The notes beneath the pieces are model-generated. The model saw nothing but the letters and a program-made list of their open reading frames with translations, did no database searches and was not told the DNA's origin. Below are positions 27,532 to 37,482 of a stretch of DNA of 60,211 nucleotides, one piece after another. Every line of letters begins with the position of its first letter. Positions within the stretch are counted from its first letter, which is position 1. Source of the stretch: Gammaproteobacteria bacterium Ga0077554 (GTDB lineage: Bacteria > Pseudomonadota > Gammaproteobacteria > Ga0077554 > Ga007554); NCBI GenBank assembly GCA_001464585.1, contig LNFF01000017.1, positions 1 through 60,211 of the forward strand, in the 5' to 3' direction. Both the position numbers and the translations under genes were made by a program.

Positions 27532-28122
27532 ATGGGCGAAGAGAACACCGATAAGCGGCTGGTTGAGCTTGTTCAGAAGGGCGATAAAAAGGCATTTGAT
27601 ATTCTGGTATTAAAATATCAGCATAGAATTGTCAAATTAATATCGCGCTATGTTCGTGATTCCAGTGAAGTTTATGATGTAGCCCAAGAAGCTTTTATCA
27701 AGGCCTATCGTGCTTTGCCGGGCTTCCGTGGCGAAAGTGCGTTTTATACCTGGTTATATCGCATCGCCATTAATACCGCCAAAAATTATCTGATCGCCCA
27801 GGGCCGACGGCCGCCGGGTGCCGATATAGAAATAGCGGATGCGGAACTTTTTGCGGGTGAAACAGAACTTAGGGATAATGCCACGCCCGAGCATCTGCTG
27901 ATGCGTGATGAAATCGAGAAAACTGTTTTTGAGGCGATTGAGCATCTACCTGAAGATTTACGCACCGCAATTACCTTGCGGGAACTTGAAGGTCTGAGCT
28001 ATGAAGAAATCGCCGAGGTGATGGGGTGTCCGGTAGGCACCGTCCGCTCACGAATTTTCCGGGCGCGGGAGGCTATCAATATCAAATTGCGGCCCTTGCT
28101 GGAATCAACGGATCCCGATTGA
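27532..28122 (+). CDS. rpoE: Extracytoplasmic function sigma factor RpoE (AlgU)
   Basis: 196 residues. Sigma region 2 (about 12-90) includes DVAQEAFIKAYRALPGFRGESAFYTWLYRIAINTAKN; region 4 (about 130-185) has the HTH LEGLSYEEIAEVMGCPVGTVRSRIFRAR. This is the group controlling outer-membrane stress and, in pseudomonads, alginate. It is followed directly by its anti-sigma genes rseA and rseB and the periplasmic protease degP, a complete envelope-stress circuit apart from rseC. Confidence 0.97.
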   Translation: MGEENTDKRLVELVQKGDKKAFDILVLKYQHRIVKLISRYVRDSSEVYDVAQEAFIKAYRALPGFRGESAFYTWLYRIAINTAKNYLIAQGRRPPGADIEIADAELFAGETELRDNATPEHLLMRDEIEKTVFEAIEHLPEDLRTAITLRELEGLSYEEIAEVMGCPVGTVRSRIFRAREAINIKLRPLLESTDPD

Positions 28123-28141
28123 TCGGGGATGAGGAAAGAGT

Positions 28142-28759
28142 ATGACAGACAAGTTGAATGAAAAAATTTCGGCGCTGATGGATCACCAGTTGAGCGCGCC
28201 TGAAGTAGACGAACTCGCCGCGCGCATGGCGCATGACCCATCGCTACGGAATTGCTGGACACGTTATCATCTGATTGGCGACGCCCTGAGGAATAACGGC
28301 CGAAATAACCTTCCTGATAACATCAAACATGATTTGGCCGCCCGCGTAGCAAAGATCATAGACGCCGAAGCACCCTTGCCGATATCCCTCGATACTTACC
28401 GACACACCCACCGATATATCAAAGGCAGAGCCGCCGCTGCATTTTTCAAACCCCTGGTGGGCATGGCGATCGCCGCGTCCGTAGCGATGGTGGCTATTGT
28501 CAGTTTTAATATGACCAGTGGTGTAAATCCCACCGGCCAACAACTGGTGATGGCGCCGTTGCAAAATAGTGCCTCAATGATATCGCCTCAATCTGTAATG
28601 GCGCCCGCGCCTGTAGCGCCTCAAATGACAGACCCGGCGTTAGCCAATCCCCGGCTCGCAGGCTATCTCGAAGATCACAGCAAATATTCGAATACCACGC
28701 TGATGCAGGGTCAAATGCTGCCCTACGTACGGATAGTAGGCTATGCTCCCAAAGAATGA
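28142..28759 (+). CDS. rseA: Anti-sigma-E factor RseA (MucA)
   Basis: 205 residues, single-pass inner-membrane protein. The N-terminal cytosolic RseA domain (NEKISALMDHQLSAPEVDELAARMA ... CWTRYHLIGDALRN) binds RpoE. A membrane helix (about 103-125, PLVGMAIAASVAMVAIVSF) leads to a periplasmic Met/Pro/Gln-rich tail that binds RseB and is the DegS-type cleavage region. The C-terminus LPYVRIVGYAPKE differs from the enteric form. It is 19 bp after rpoE. Confidence 0.93.
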   Translation: MTDKLNEKISALMDHQLSAPEVDELAARMAHDPSLRNCWTRYHLIGDALRNNGRNNLPDNIKHDLAARVAKIIDAEAPLPISLDTYRHTHRYIKGRAAAAFFKPLVGMAIAASVAMVAIVSFNMTSGVNPTGQQLVMAPLQNSASMISPQSVMAPAPVAPQMTDPALANPRLAGYLEDHSKYSNTTLMQGQMLPYVRIVGYAPKE

Positions 28760-28841
28760 TGCAGTGTGTGAGGCTCATAATGCAGCGCATGCCGCAAACA
28801 ACTGATACTGGCATATTCCCGTATCGCGAGATGTCTGAGTG

Positions 28842-29927
28842 ATGATACTTGCTGTAAAGCGTCCTTTAACGCCAGCCCCTGTTTATTTTTCTGCGTATGC
28901 ACTATTGCTGCTGGTGGTAATGTCCAGCGTTCCGGCGTGGGCTGGTGAGTCGAGTGCCGAAGTTCGTCAATGGTTTGATAAAATGTCCCGTGCGGGACAA
29001 ACGCTTAGTTATGAAGGTACATTTATGTATCGGCGCGGCGAACAGGTCATGACCATGAAAATTATTCATGTGGCCGATGAACGCGGCGAGCGGGAACGCA
29101 TTATTTCACTGAATGGCCCGGTACGGGAAATTGTCCGCGATCGCAAGGGTGTCGCGCATATCAGTGCGGATAATAAAAAACCAATCAGGGTAGACAAGCA
29201 GGTGTCGGCCCGTTCCATCCAGTCAAAAACCCCTGAACAAATTGCGCAAATCGAAAAATATTACACCTTTTCAGTGGGTGGCGATGCGCGAACAGCCAAC
29301 CGCCGGGTGCGTGTAATTAATATTGTACCCAAAGATATTTATCGTTATGGTTACCGCGTTGCCCTTGATCATCAGACGGGTTTATTGCTCCAGTCGGAAT
29401 TACTCGGTGAAGAAGGCGTGCCTCTTGAGCAAATCATATTTATTACGTTTGGCCTTCTGGATAAAAACCGCATCATGGCGCTGGATATTCCTCCGTCCTC
29501 GGTCGGGGATGAGTCAACGCCTGAGAGTGGAGCACACGCACCACCTGCTACAGAAGAAACCCATGCTGCTCTCCCATCTTCTGCCTTTCCGGTGCTGCCG
29601 GCTGAAGAGGGGTGGAAGATCAGTAAAATGCCGAATGGTTTTATATTGGTCGAACACAATCGCCGTATGAACAAGAGCGGTGCCATGGTAGAGCATATGG
29701 TGTTTACAGACGGCCTTGCATCAGTTTCTGTTTTCATGGAAAAGAATGCCCCACATGACAAAATACCTTTCACAGGTGTGTCACGCATGGGTGCAGTCAA
29801 TGCCTTTGCCAGAAGGGTGAATGATCACCAGGTTACCGTAGTGGGTGAAGTGCCAGTGGCCGCAGTGCGTATGATTGGTGAATCATTTCAGGGGGCGACC
29901 TCTCTAAATTCGCCGAAGCCACGCTAG
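28842..29927 (+). CDS. rseB: Periplasmic sigma-E regulator RseB (MucB)
   Basis: About 361 residues. A signal peptide (FSAYALLLLVVMSSVPAWA, cleaved after AWA) precedes the LolA-like N-terminal lipid-sensing domain (SYEGTFMYRRGEQVMTMKIIHV) and the C-terminal RseB domain (GWKISKMPNGF ... MVEHMVFTDGLASVSVFM). It protects RseA from proteolysis until lipids or lipopolysaccharide displace it. The linker at about 215-250 is long and Pro/Ala/Thr-rich. ATG 28842 is used; the preceding GTG 28839 is an alternative. No rseC gene follows; an R1 repeat does. Confidence 0.93.
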   Translation: MILAVKRPLTPAPVYFSAYALLLLVVMSSVPAWAGESSAEVRQWFDKMSRAGQTLSYEGTFMYRRGEQVMTMKIIHVADERGERERIISLNGPVREIVRDRKGVAHISADNKKPIRVDKQVSARSIQSKTPEQIAQIEKYYTFSVGGDARTANRRVRVINIVPKDIYRYGYRVALDHQTGLLLQSELLGEEGVPLEQIIFITFGLLDKNRIMALDIPPSSVGDESTPESGAHAPPATEETHAALPSSAFPVLPAEEGWKISKMPNGFILVEHNRRMNKSGAMVEHMVFTDGLASVSVFMEKNAPHDKIPFTGVSRMGAVNAFARRVNDHQVTVVGEVPVAAVRMIGESFQGATSLNSPKPR

Positions 29928-29978
29928 CCGCACAGTGTTGCTTTCAATCTCTTCGGGTTTGGGCCCCTCGCTACGCTC

Positions 29979-30110
29979 TCCCCGCAGCTTGCTGCGTTTA
30001 CTGTCATCCCGAGCGAAGCGAGGGATCTTGCTTAAGATTTCTTCCCCCACTTTCGCGGGGGGTCGGAATGACATGGAAATACCCCGCAGCTTGCTGCAGG
30101 GATTTTTATT
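29979..30110. repeat. R1 repeat with flanking CCCCGCAGCTTGCTGCG units
   Basis: The core R1 palindrome is 30003-30072 (GTCATCCCGAGCG ... GGTCGGAATGAC), with a second C/G-rich hairpin (CCCCCACTTTCGCGGGGGG) in its right half. It is preceded by CCCCGCAGCTTGCTGCG and followed by CCCCGCAGCTTGCTGCAGGG plus ATTTTTATTTT (30082-30110), a terminator-like unit. The same order recurs at 53749-53870. It lies inside the rpoE-degP cluster and probably weakens readthrough into degP. Confidence 0.8.
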
Positions 30111-30175
30111 TTAGGTTCAAGAAGTGATGCCGCGAAACGGCGTATTTTAGATACAGGGGCGAGGCGAGAGATATT

Positions 30176-31660
30176 ATGACATACGGTATAAAACACATTG
30201 TTGCCAAGTCTGTAGTGATGTTGGCAAAAGGTTTGCTGATTCCAGCCATGGTGCTCGGGTTGTCGATGGCATCTGTACAGGCGCGTGAGTTACCTGACTT
30301 CACCAGGATTGTTGATGAAAATAGCCCGGCGGTTGTTAACATCAGCACGTCGCAAAAGGTACAGAAGCGCGGGCTTTCGAAAAACCCGCATGGCAAGGGC
30401 CTGGAAGGCATGCCAGAAGATTTTCTGCGGCGTTTCTTTGATGACAAGGAGGGAGATAGGGGTGAAGAAAATGACATGCCTGAAGATCTCGACGAAAAAT
30501 CATTGGGCTCTGGTTTTATTGTTTCATCCGATGGTTATGTATTAACTAACCATCATGTCATCAAAGGCGCTGATGAAATTGTGGTGCGCCTGAGTGACCG
30601 TCGCGAGCTGGTGGCGAAGTTGATCGGCACTGATAATCGCAGCGATGTTGCCGTACTGAAGATTGAAGCTGACAACTTGCCGGTAGCCAAAATCGGGCGT
30701 TCCAGAGAATTGCAAGTGGGTGAATGGGTGTTGGCTATTGGCTCGCCGTTTGATTTTGACCATACCGTCACTGCGGGCATTGTCAGCGCACTGGGCCGTA
30801 ATTTGCCGAGTGAAAATTATGTGCCGTTTATCCAGACCGATGTCGCCATCAACCCCGGCAACTCGGGTGGGCCGTTATTTAACCTCGATGGTGAAGTGGT
30901 AGGCATTAATGCGCAAATTTACAGCCGCACTGGCGGGTATATGGGCCTGTCATTTGCTATCCCCATTGATCTTGCCATGGATGTGGTTGACCAGCTTAAG
31001 TCGCGCGGTCATGTTACGCGCGGTTGGCTCGGGGTGCTGGTGCAGGATGTTACGCGTGACCTCGCTGAATCGTTTGGCATGAAAAAACCGGGCGGCGCCG
31101 CCGCTGCGCGCGTGATGCCGGACAGTCCCGCACAACGCGCCGGATTTGAAGTGGGTGATGTGATTGTCGAATTTGATGGTAAGGAAGTTACCAAATCTTC
31201 AAGCCTGCCGCCTTTGGTTGGCGTCACCCCCATTGGCAAGGAAGTAACGGTGAAGGTGATTCGCCAGGGCAAGCCCAAAATTCTCAAGGTCAGCATAGGG
31301 GAGTTGCCCGCAGAAGAGGAGCCCAAGGTGTCGTCAGCCTCTACCGCCCCTGAGGGCGAAATAGAGAAGCGTCTCGGTGTGGCCGTCGTTGAGCTGAGCC
31401 AGAGGCAGCGTGCAGAACTGGATAATGGTGGTAAAGGCGGTGTGGTGGTACAGCGGATCAAGGAAGGCCCGGCACAGAAAGCAGGGGTGCGGAGTGGCGA
31501 TATTCTGCTGAGTCTGAATGGCGCCACTCTTGAAAACGTCGCGCAATTTAAACGCCTGGTGGCCGAATTGCCCACTGGAAAAGCGATTCCGCTGCTCGTG
31601 CAGCGTCGCGGTGATCCGATCTGGATGGCGCTGAAAATACCCCCAGACAGCAAAAAATAG
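30176..31660 (+). CDS. degP: Periplasmic serine protease/chaperone DegP (MucD)
   Basis: 494 residues. A signal peptide ends near VQARELPD. The trypsin-like domain carries His in [10 protein letters not shown], Asp in [11 protein letters not shown] and the nucleophile Ser in GNSGGPLFN, followed by two PDZ domains (about 285-375 and 400-480). It degrades or refolds misfolded envelope proteins and is a sigma-E target in this cluster (MucD arrangement). A strong terminator follows 18 bp after the stop. Confidence 0.96.
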   Translation: MTYGIKHIVAKSVVMLAKGLLIPAMVLGLSMASVQARELPDFTRIVDENSPAVVNISTSQKVQKRGLSKNPHGKGLEGMPEDFLRRFFDDKEGDRGEENDMPEDLDEKSLGSGFIVSSDGYVLTNHHVIKGADEIVVRLSDRRELVAKLIGTDNRSDVAVLKIEADNLPVAKIGRSRELQVGEWVLAIGSPFDFDHTVTAGIVSALGRNLPSENYVPFIQTDVAINPGNSGGPLFNLDGEVVGINAQIYSRTGGYMGLSFAIPIDLAMDVVDQLKSRGHVTRGWLGVLVQDVTRDLAESFGMKKPGGAAAARVMPDSPAQRAGFEVGDVIVEFDGKEVTKSSSLPPLVGVTPIGKEVTVKVIRQGKPKILKVSIGELPAEEEPKVSSASTAPEGEIEKRLGVAVVELSQRQRAELDNGGKGGVVVQRIKEGPAQKAGVRSGDILLSLNGATLENVAQFKRLVAELPTGKAIPLLVQRRGDPIWMALKIPPDSKK

Positions 31661-31678
31661 TCTTTAAGGGTGTGTGTT

Positions 31679-31710
31679 CACGGGGCGCTGATGCGCCCCG
31701 TGTTATTTTT
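31679..31710 (+). terminator. Terminator after degP
   Basis: A perfect 10-bp stem, CACGGGGCGC with GCGCCCCGTG, and a TGAT loop are followed by TTATTTTT. It isolates the stress operon from lepA. Confidence 0.92.
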
Positions 31711-31881
31711 AGTCCCTTAAATTCCTTGAAAAACCTATTAAAACCATGTGAATACTATGGTTGTAGTGTCACACAAGGTTTAAGTAGAGGAAAAAAAAGT
31801 ATAGAATACCGGGTTAACGTGGAATTAGTCTCCAGCTTTACGCGGAGCCTCCGATTTATTCAGTTTTTGTCGACCCCAACC

Positions 31882-33675
31882 ATGAAGCATATCCGCAACT
31901 TTTCGATTATCGCGCACATTGACCACGGAAAATCCACGCTGTCTGATCGCCTGATCCAGATTTGTGGCGGCCTGAGCGCGCGGGAAATGTCTGCCCAGGT
32001 TCTGGACTCCATGGATCTGGAACGCGAGCGCGGCATTACCATCAAAGCCCAGAGCGTTTCACTGCACTATAAGGCGCATGACGGCATTACCTACCAGCTT
32101 AATTTTATTGATACGCCGGGGCATGTGGATTTTTCATATGAGGTATCACGCTCACTGGCGGCATGCGAAGGCGCACTGCTGGTGGTGGATGCCGCGCAAG
32201 GCGTGGAAGCGCAAAGCGTGGCTAATTGCTACACCGCCATGGAGCAAGGCCTGGAAGTGGTGCCGGTCTTGAATAAAATCGACCTGCCTTCGGCGGAGCC
32301 AGATCGTGTCATCAAGGAAATCGAAGAAATTATCGGTATCGAAGCCACCGATGCTGCGCGGGTCAGCGCTAAAACCGGTTTGGGTGTGCCCGAATTGCTC
32401 GAAGTGATTGTTGCACGCATTCCCCCACCAGAAGGTGATCCTGAAGCTCCCTTGCAGGCACTGATTATTGACTCCTGGTTTGATAATTTTCTGGGCGTGG
32501 TGTCGCTGGTGCGGGTCAAAAATGGGCGGCTCACACCCAAGCAAAAAATCAAGGTCATGTCTACCGGTAAGGCGCATCTTGTCGAAAAAGTAGGTATTTT
32601 TACGCCCAAACGTAAAGAGACGGACGGACTCAGCGCCGGTGAAGTCGGTTTTATTGTCGCTGGCATCAAGGACATTAATGGTGCGCCGGTGGGGGATACC
32701 CTGACGCATGCCGAGCGTCCGGCAGAGTCACCCTTACCTGGTTTCAAAGCGATTCAACCCCGCGTGTTTGCCGGGTTATTCCCAATTTCGCCCGAAGATT
32801 ATGAAGCGTTTCGTGAAGCTTTGTCCAAGCTGCGGCTGAATGACGCTTCGTTGTTTTATGAACCGGAAAATTCCATGGCGCTGGGGTTGGGTTTTCGCTG
32901 TGGATTTCTCGGCATGTTGCACATGGAAATTGTCCAGGAACGCCTGGAGCGTGAATACAATTTGAACCTGATCACCACCGCGCCCACGGTGATTTATGAA
33001 GTGCTGACCAAGAAAGGTGAAATATTGAAGGTTGATAACCCCTCCAAGCTGCCGGACATAGGGCAGATTGCAGAGATGCGTGAACCGATCATTCTCGCCA
33101 ATATTCTGGTGCCGCAGCAATATCTGGGCGCCGTGATTACGCTGTGCATTGAAAAGCGTGGCGCGCAGAAGAAGCTGCAATATCTCGGTAACCAGGTAGT
33201 ATTGACCTATGAATTACCGATGAACGAAGTGGTGATGGACTTCTTTGACCGACTGAAATCCGTGAGCCGTGGCTATGCTTCGCTGGATTACACCTTTGAC
33301 CGCCATCAGGTGGCGGATCTGGTGAAGCTGGACGTGTTGATCAACGGTGAAAAAGTCGATGCGCTGTCTTCGATTGTGCACCGTGACCAGAGTAATTATC
33401 GTGGCCGTGGCCTGGTTGAAAAAATGAAAGAGGTGATTCCCCGGCAGATGTTTGATGTGGCTATTCAGGCGGCGGTAGGCGCGCATGTGATTGCCCGTGA
33501 AACTGTTAAAGCAATGCGCAAAAACGTGCTGGCCAAATGCTATGGCGGCGATATTTCCCGCAAGAAGAAACTCCTGGAAAAGCAGAAAGAAGGCAAGAAG
33601 CGTATGAAGCAGGTCGGTTCGGTGGAAATACCGCAAGAAGCATTTCTGGCCGTGTTAAATATAGGTAAGAAATAA
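31882..33675 (+). CDS. lepA: Elongation factor 4 (LepA)
   Basis: Ribosomal GTPase that back-translocates or assists initiation and ribosome assembly. 597 residues from ATG 31882, which gives the canonical [19 protein letters not shown]; the ORF extends 70 residues upstream without homology. G motifs: [20 protein letters not shown]. The LepA-specific C-terminal domain includes [25 protein letters not shown]. Its stop overlaps lepB by one base (TAATG). It is first in the lepA-lepB-DUF4845-rnc-era-recO-pdxJ-acpS operon. Confidence 0.97.
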   Translation: MKHIRNFSIIAHIDHGKSTLSDRLIQICGGLSAREMSAQVLDSMDLERERGITIKAQSVSLHYKAHDGITYQLNFIDTPGHVDFSYEVSRSLAACEGALLVVDAAQGVEAQSVANCYTAMEQGLEVVPVLNKIDLPSAEPDRVIKEIEEIIGIEATDAARVSAKTGLGVPELLEVIVARIPPPEGDPEAPLQALIIDSWFDNFLGVVSLVRVKNGRLTPKQKIKVMSTGKAHLVEKVGIFTPKRKETDGLSAGEVGFIVAGIKDINGAPVGDTLTHAERPAESPLPGFKAIQPRVFAGLFPISPEDYEAFREALSKLRLNDASLFYEPENSMALGLGFRCGFLGMLHMEIVQERLEREYNLNLITTAPTVIYEVLTKKGEILKVDNPSKLPDIGQIAEMREPIILANILVPQQYLGAVITLCIEKRGAQKKLQYLGNQVVLTYELPMNEVVMDFFDRLKSVSRGYASLDYTFDRHQVADLVKLDVLINGEKVDALSSIVHRDQSNYRGRGLVEKMKEVIPRQMFDVAIQAAVGAHVIARETVKAMRKNVLAKCYGGDISRKKKLLEKQKEGKKRMKQVGSVEIPQEAFLAVLNIGKK

Positions 33676-34580
33676 TGAATTTTGATTTTCCAACGATTAT
33701 GACTGGCGCAGTAGTGGTCACGGGCGTTATTTGGGCTGTAGATGCGTTTACTGGCGCGCCCCGGCGTCGCAAAGCCTTGTCCAGTTATTTTGAAACGGCA
33801 GGCGCGTCGCTGGATAAAGGCGTGCTGAAACACATTGCCACCGAACCCGGTCTGGAAGAAGTGGTGAAGGCTTCCGAGGGCAAGCTGCACGGTGAAACGA
33901 TTAAAAAAATCGCCAAAGAACCGCTATTAGTAGAATATGCGCGTTCGTTTTTTCCGATCATTTTGATTGTGCTGTTATTGCGCTCGTTTTTGATGGAGCC
34001 TTTCCGCATACCGTCAGGTTCCATGATGCCGACGCTGCTGGTGGGTGATTTTATACTGGTAAACAAATATACCTACGGCATTCGTTTGCCTGTGGTAAAT
34101 AAAAAAATTGTTGACATGAATGTACCTCAACGCGGGGATGTAGTGGTGTTTCGCTACCCCAAAGATCCGTCGGTCGATTACATTAAACGCGTGGTAGGAT
34201 TGCCGGGTGACCGCATTGGTTATGTGCAGAAACAGGTGTATGTGAATGGACAGCCTGTCGTGCAGGAATTCAAGAACAGTTATACCGGTGTCGGCGCCGG
34301 GATTTCCATGTCGGGTGCCGAGTTGCGCATGGAGCGTTTGGGTGATGCGCCCCATGATATTCTCATTGTACCCAACCAGCCTTCCATTGAAGGCGAGGTG
34401 CAGGTGCCAGCAGGGCATTATTTTGTAATGGGCGACAATCGTGACAATAGTAACGACAGTCGCTTTTGGGGATTCGTCCCCGAGGAAAATCTGGTGGGCA
34501 AAGCCTTCATGATCTGGATGAGCTGGGATTCTGCAAATGGTGGCGTGGGATGGAGCCGTATTGGGTCACAGGTTAAATAA
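33675..34580 (+). CDS. lepB: Signal peptidase I
   Basis: Inner-membrane protease that cleaves Sec and Tat signal peptides. 301 residues. Two membrane segments (about 5-25 and 93-113) precede the catalytic domain. Ser is in RIPSGSMMPTL, the general base Lys in DYIKRVVGLPGDRIG, and box E is GDNRDNSNDSRFWG. The cytosolic loop between the helices is longer than in E. coli, as in many environmental gammaproteobacteria. Cotranscribed with lepA and DUF4845. Confidence 0.97.
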   Translation: MNFDFPTIMTGAVVVTGVIWAVDAFTGAPRRRKALSSYFETAGASLDKGVLKHIATEPGLEEVVKASEGKLHGETIKKIAKEPLLVEYARSFFPIILIVLLLRSFLMEPFRIPSGSMMPTLLVGDFILVNKYTYGIRLPVVNKKIVDMNVPQRGDVVVFRYPKDPSVDYIKRVVGLPGDRIGYVQKQVYVNGQPVVQEFKNSYTGVGAGISMSGAELRMERLGDAPHDILIVPNQPSIEGEVQVPAGHYFVMGDNRDNSNDSRFWGFVPEENLVGKAFMIWMSWDSANGGVGWSRIGSQVK

Positions 34581-34613
34581 CCCTGTAGTGGATGATTAAG
34601 GGAGGACGTATTA

Positions 34614-34982
34614 ATGAAGCAGCAGCAAGGAATGACAGCCATTGGTTTTATCTTGATCATTGGCATGATTGCTTTTTTTACCGCAATTGGCGTAAAGCTG
34701 ATACCCATGTATATTGAATACTATTCTGTGACATCCATTCTGAAAACGATCCAGGGTGAGCCGGAAACCGCCAGTAGAAGCACCGCGGAAATTGAAGATA
34801 CGATTTTGAAACGCTTCAGCATCAATGAGGTCCACCGCGTTACCAAAGATGATATTACCATTACCAAAGAAGGCAAAAAAGTGATCATAGAGATCGCCTA
34901 TGAAGCGCGTGTGCCGCTGTTTGGTAATATTGATATCATCGGTAATTTCAAGGATAACCGTGTTGAGGTAACCGTTCCTTGA
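34614..34982 (+). CDS. DUF4845 single-pass membrane protein
   Basis: 122 residues. The N-terminus GMTAIGFILIIGMIAFFTAIG is a membrane helix preceded by a short polar stretch, as in pilin-like proteins, followed by an alpha/beta periplasmic domain. DUF4845 regularly sits between lepB and rnc in gamma- and betaproteobacteria. Function unknown. Its TGA overlaps the TTG start of rnc. Confidence 0.9.
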   Translation: MKQQQGMTAIGFILIIGMIAFFTAIGVKLIPMYIEYYSVTSILKTIQGEPETASRSTAEIEDTILKRFSINEVHRVTKDDITITKEGKKVIIEIAYEARVPLFGNIDIIGNFKDNRVEVTVP

Positions 34983-35677
34983 CAGGCTCGGGAGCGGGCT
35001 TTGGCAATGTTTCGCTGGAAGTGTTAAGCCGCAAACTCGGTTATTATTTTTTGGATCCCGACTTGTTGGAATGCGCGCTCACGCACCGCAGTGTCGGCAG
35101 CCATAATAATGAACGGTTGGAATTTCTCGGCGACGCGATCCTGAATTTTCTGATTGCTGATGAGCTCTATCGGCGCTTTCCCCAGGCCAGCGAAGGCGAG
35201 TTAAGCCGGGCGCGCGCCAATCTGGTGAACGGCAGCGCACTGGCGGTATTGGCCACTGCGTATAATCTGGGTGATTTCTTGCGGCTGGGTTCCGGCGAGT
35301 TAAAAAGCGGTGGGTTTCGCCGTGAGTCGATTCTTGCGGGCACATTGGAAGCGGTGATTGGCGCTGCCTATCTCGATAAAGGCTTTGATGCTTGCCGGGG
35401 GCTGGTGCAAACGCTGTATCAGGAGCGCCTTGCAACCATCTCGCCCGAAACCCATCCCAAAGATCCTAAGACCCGTTTGCAGGAATATCTGCAAGCGCAA
35501 AAACGTCACTTGCCTTCTTACACCGTAACCGCTATTGAAGGTAATGCCCATCTGCAGATTTTCAAGGTTGAGTGTGTTGTAGAAGGCATCTTGCCCTGTC
35601 ATGGTGAAGGCAACAGTCGCCGCGTGGCAGAACAAACTGCAGCGCAACAGGCGTTGAAATTATTAGGCTGTGAGTAA
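34979..35677 (+). CDS. rnc: Ribonuclease III
   Basis: Double-stranded RNA endonuclease processing rRNA and some mRNAs. 232 residues starting at TTG 34979, coupled by overlap to DUF4845. The RNase III signature NERLEFLGDAIL and the second metal ligands in ESILAGTLEAVIGAAYLD are present, with a C-terminal dsRBD (DPKTRLQEYLQAQKRHLPSY). It overlaps era by 8 bp if era starts at GTG 35670. Confidence 0.96.
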   Translation: MTGSGAGFGNVSLEVLSRKLGYYFLDPDLLECALTHRSVGSHNNERLEFLGDAILNFLIADELYRRFPQASEGELSRARANLVNGSALAVLATAYNLGDFLRLGSGELKSGGFRRESILAGTLEAVIGAAYLDKGFDACRGLVQTLYQERLATISPETHPKDPKTRLQEYLQAQKRHLPSYTVTAIEGNAHLQIFKVECVVEGILPCHGEGNSRRVAEQTAAQQALKLLGCE

Positions 35678-36653
35678 AGCAATAATGAAAAGCACCGACC
35701 AGCCCAACAACATTACCAGCCGCTGCGGCTATGCCGCGATTATCGGCCGCCCTAATGTTGGCAAATCAACACTGCTGAACCATATTCTCGGGCAAAAAAT
35801 CAGCATTACATCGCGTCGGCCGCAAACTACGCGACACCGCATTCTGGGGATTAAAACTACCCCTGAGGCGCAAGTGATTTATGTCGACACACCGGGTTTG
35901 CATCGTGGCGGCAAGCGTGCCATGAATCGTTACATGAATCGCGTTGCCGCATCATCCATCAAGGATGTGGATGTGGCCCTGTTTGTGGTCGAAGGTTTAC
36001 GCTGGACGCCTGAAGATCAGGACGTGCTGGAGCGGTTGAAAAAAGAAAATGTCCCGGTGATTCTGGTGGTGAATAAAGTGGATAAAATCACCGACAAGGA
36101 AACCCTGTTGCCGCACTTGCAAAAAGTGTCCGGTTATATGCGCCGGGCAGGATGCCCAAGTGGGGTGGGCGCAGGGATGCGCGAGAACCACGACTTTGTG
36201 CAGATCATCCCGATTTCCGCGCGACACGGCACCAATGTTGAAGCTCTGGAGCAGGAAATCCTGCGTTTATTGCCGCTTGCGCCGCATATGTACCCTGAAG
36301 ACCAGGTCACCAACCGTAGCGAGCGTTTTCTTGCCGCTGAACTGGTGCGCGAAAAATTGACCCGGCGCCTGGGGCAGGAAGTGCCACATTCGTTGACTGT
36401 CTCTATCGAGCAATTTTCCGCAGAGGCTGGCATAATAAATATTACCGCGCTGATCTGGGTGGAGAAGCCAGGCCAGAAATCCATCGTCATCGGCAAAGAC
36501 GGCGGCGTGCTCAAAGAAGTAGGCACGCAAGCCCGGCAGGACATGGAACGCATTTTTGATAATAAGGTTTTTTTAACTTTATGGGTCAAAGTCAAGGAAG
36601 GCTGGTCTGAAGACGAGCGCGCATTGCGCAGCCTCGGGTATGATGATACATAA
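35670..36653 (+). CDS. era: GTPase Era with an inserted repeat-encoded segment
   Basis: Ribosome assembly GTPase binding 16S rRNA. 327 residues against about 300. G1 is GRPNVGKSTLLN; other motifs are DTPGLH, NKVDK and PISARHG (G5). The C-terminal KH domain has IVIGKDGGVLKEVG. About 17 extra residues (RRAGCPSGVGAGMRENH) just before FVQIIPISA are encoded by a 47-bp two-hairpin element (36145-36191). The insert lies between G4 and G5 and leaves all G motifs intact. Start GTG 35670 or ATG 35685. Confidence 0.95.
   Translation: MSKAIMKSTDQPNNITSRCGYAAIIGRPNVGKSTLLNHILGQKISITSRRPQTTRHRILGIKTTPEAQVIYVDTPGLHRGGKRAMNRYMNRVAASSIKDVDVALFVVEGLRWTPEDQDVLERLKKENVPVILVVNKVDKITDKETLLPHLQKVSGYMRRAGCPSGVGAGMRENHDFVQIIPISARHGTNVEALEQEILRLLPLAPHMYPEDQVTNRSERFLAAELVREKLTRRLGQEVPHSLTVSIEQFSAEAGIINITALIWVEKPGQKSIVIGKDGGVLKEVGTQARQDMERIFDNKVFLTLWVKVKEGWSEDERALRSLGYDDT
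36145..36191 (+). repeat. Two-hairpin AAGTG element, A-type, inside era
   Basis: SL1 is GGGCAGGATGCCC (36145-36157), then AAGTG (36158-36162). SL2 has outer stem GTGG/CCAC and inner stem GCGCA/TGCGC with loop GGGA. Length and layout equal the copies at 9967, 57710 and 59180, but stem sequences differ with pairing preserved. Confidence 0.75.
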
Positions 36654-36684
36654 GTTCAGGTCGTCCCTGTAAATTCAGGCTCGG

Positions 36685-37464
36685 ATGGTACAGATGATCC
36701 ACTCCAGAAACCATGTTATCCTGCAGCCCGCCTATGTATTGCATAGCACGCCCTACCGCGACACCAGCGTGCTGCTGGAAGTGTTTACGCCCGACCATGG
36801 CAGGATAGGATTGGTGGTGCGCGGTGTGCGCTCTGCCAAGTCACGCCTGCGCGGTGTGTTGCAACCGTTCCGCCCGCTGTTAATTTCGTGGTACAGCAAA
36901 GGTGATCTGGGAACGCTAACCACGGCCGAAGTCAATGTGGAAGAAGGTGGTGGCGCCCATCTCGGCGGCCGTGCCTTGATGAGCGGTTTTTACCTCAATG
37001 AATTACTGCTGCGCTTATTGCATCGCCATGATCCGCACCCGGCATCATTTCACAGTTATGATATTGCCTTGCGAAAACTTGTCCTGGGGGATGATGTTAC
37101 GTTGCAACAGGCATTGCGCATCTTTGAAAAAGAATTATTGCAGGACATTGGCTACGGGCTGGTGCTGGATCGTGATGTGATAACAGGCGAGCCTGTAGCG
37201 GCAGAGGGTCTGTATCGCTACCATCTGGAAAAAGGCCCGGAACGTATGGAGTGCGTTACCGCAGCGCATATCGCCAACACCCTGGGTATCGTGCTGCATG
37301 GGCATACCCTGCTGGGATTGGCGCATAATGAATTGAGCCAGGGTGATGTATTGCAGGAGGCAAAGAAACTGTTACGTAAACTTCTGGCAGTGCATCTGGG
37401 CCGGCAGCCATTACGTAGCCGGGAGCTTTATAATGAAATGCAAGCCATCATGTCAACGCAGTAA
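36685..37464 (+). CDS. recO: DNA repair protein RecO
   Basis: Recombination mediator that helps RecA displace SSB in the RecFOR pathway. 259 residues. The N-terminal OB fold (AYVLHSTPYRDTSVLLEVFTPDHGRIGLVVRGVRS) and the helical C-terminal domain (YLNELLLRLLHRHDPHPASF, LRIFEKELLQDIGYG) are clear. It lacks the zinc-finger cysteines of other RecO groups, as usual in gammaproteobacteria. ATG 36685 or 36694. Confidence 0.95.
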   Translation: MVQMIHSRNHVILQPAYVLHSTPYRDTSVLLEVFTPDHGRIGLVVRGVRSAKSRLRGVLQPFRPLLISWYSKGDLGTLTTAEVNVEEGGGAHLGGRALMSGFYLNELLLRLLHRHDPHPASFHSYDIALRKLVLGDDVTLQQALRIFEKELLQDIGYGLVLDRDVITGEPVAAEGLYRYHLEKGPERMECVTAAHIANTLGIVLHGHTLLGLAHNELSQGDVLQEAKKLLRKLLAVHLGRQPLRSRELYNEMQAIMSTQ

Positions 37465-37482
37465 TCTCTTAAGGTAGTATTT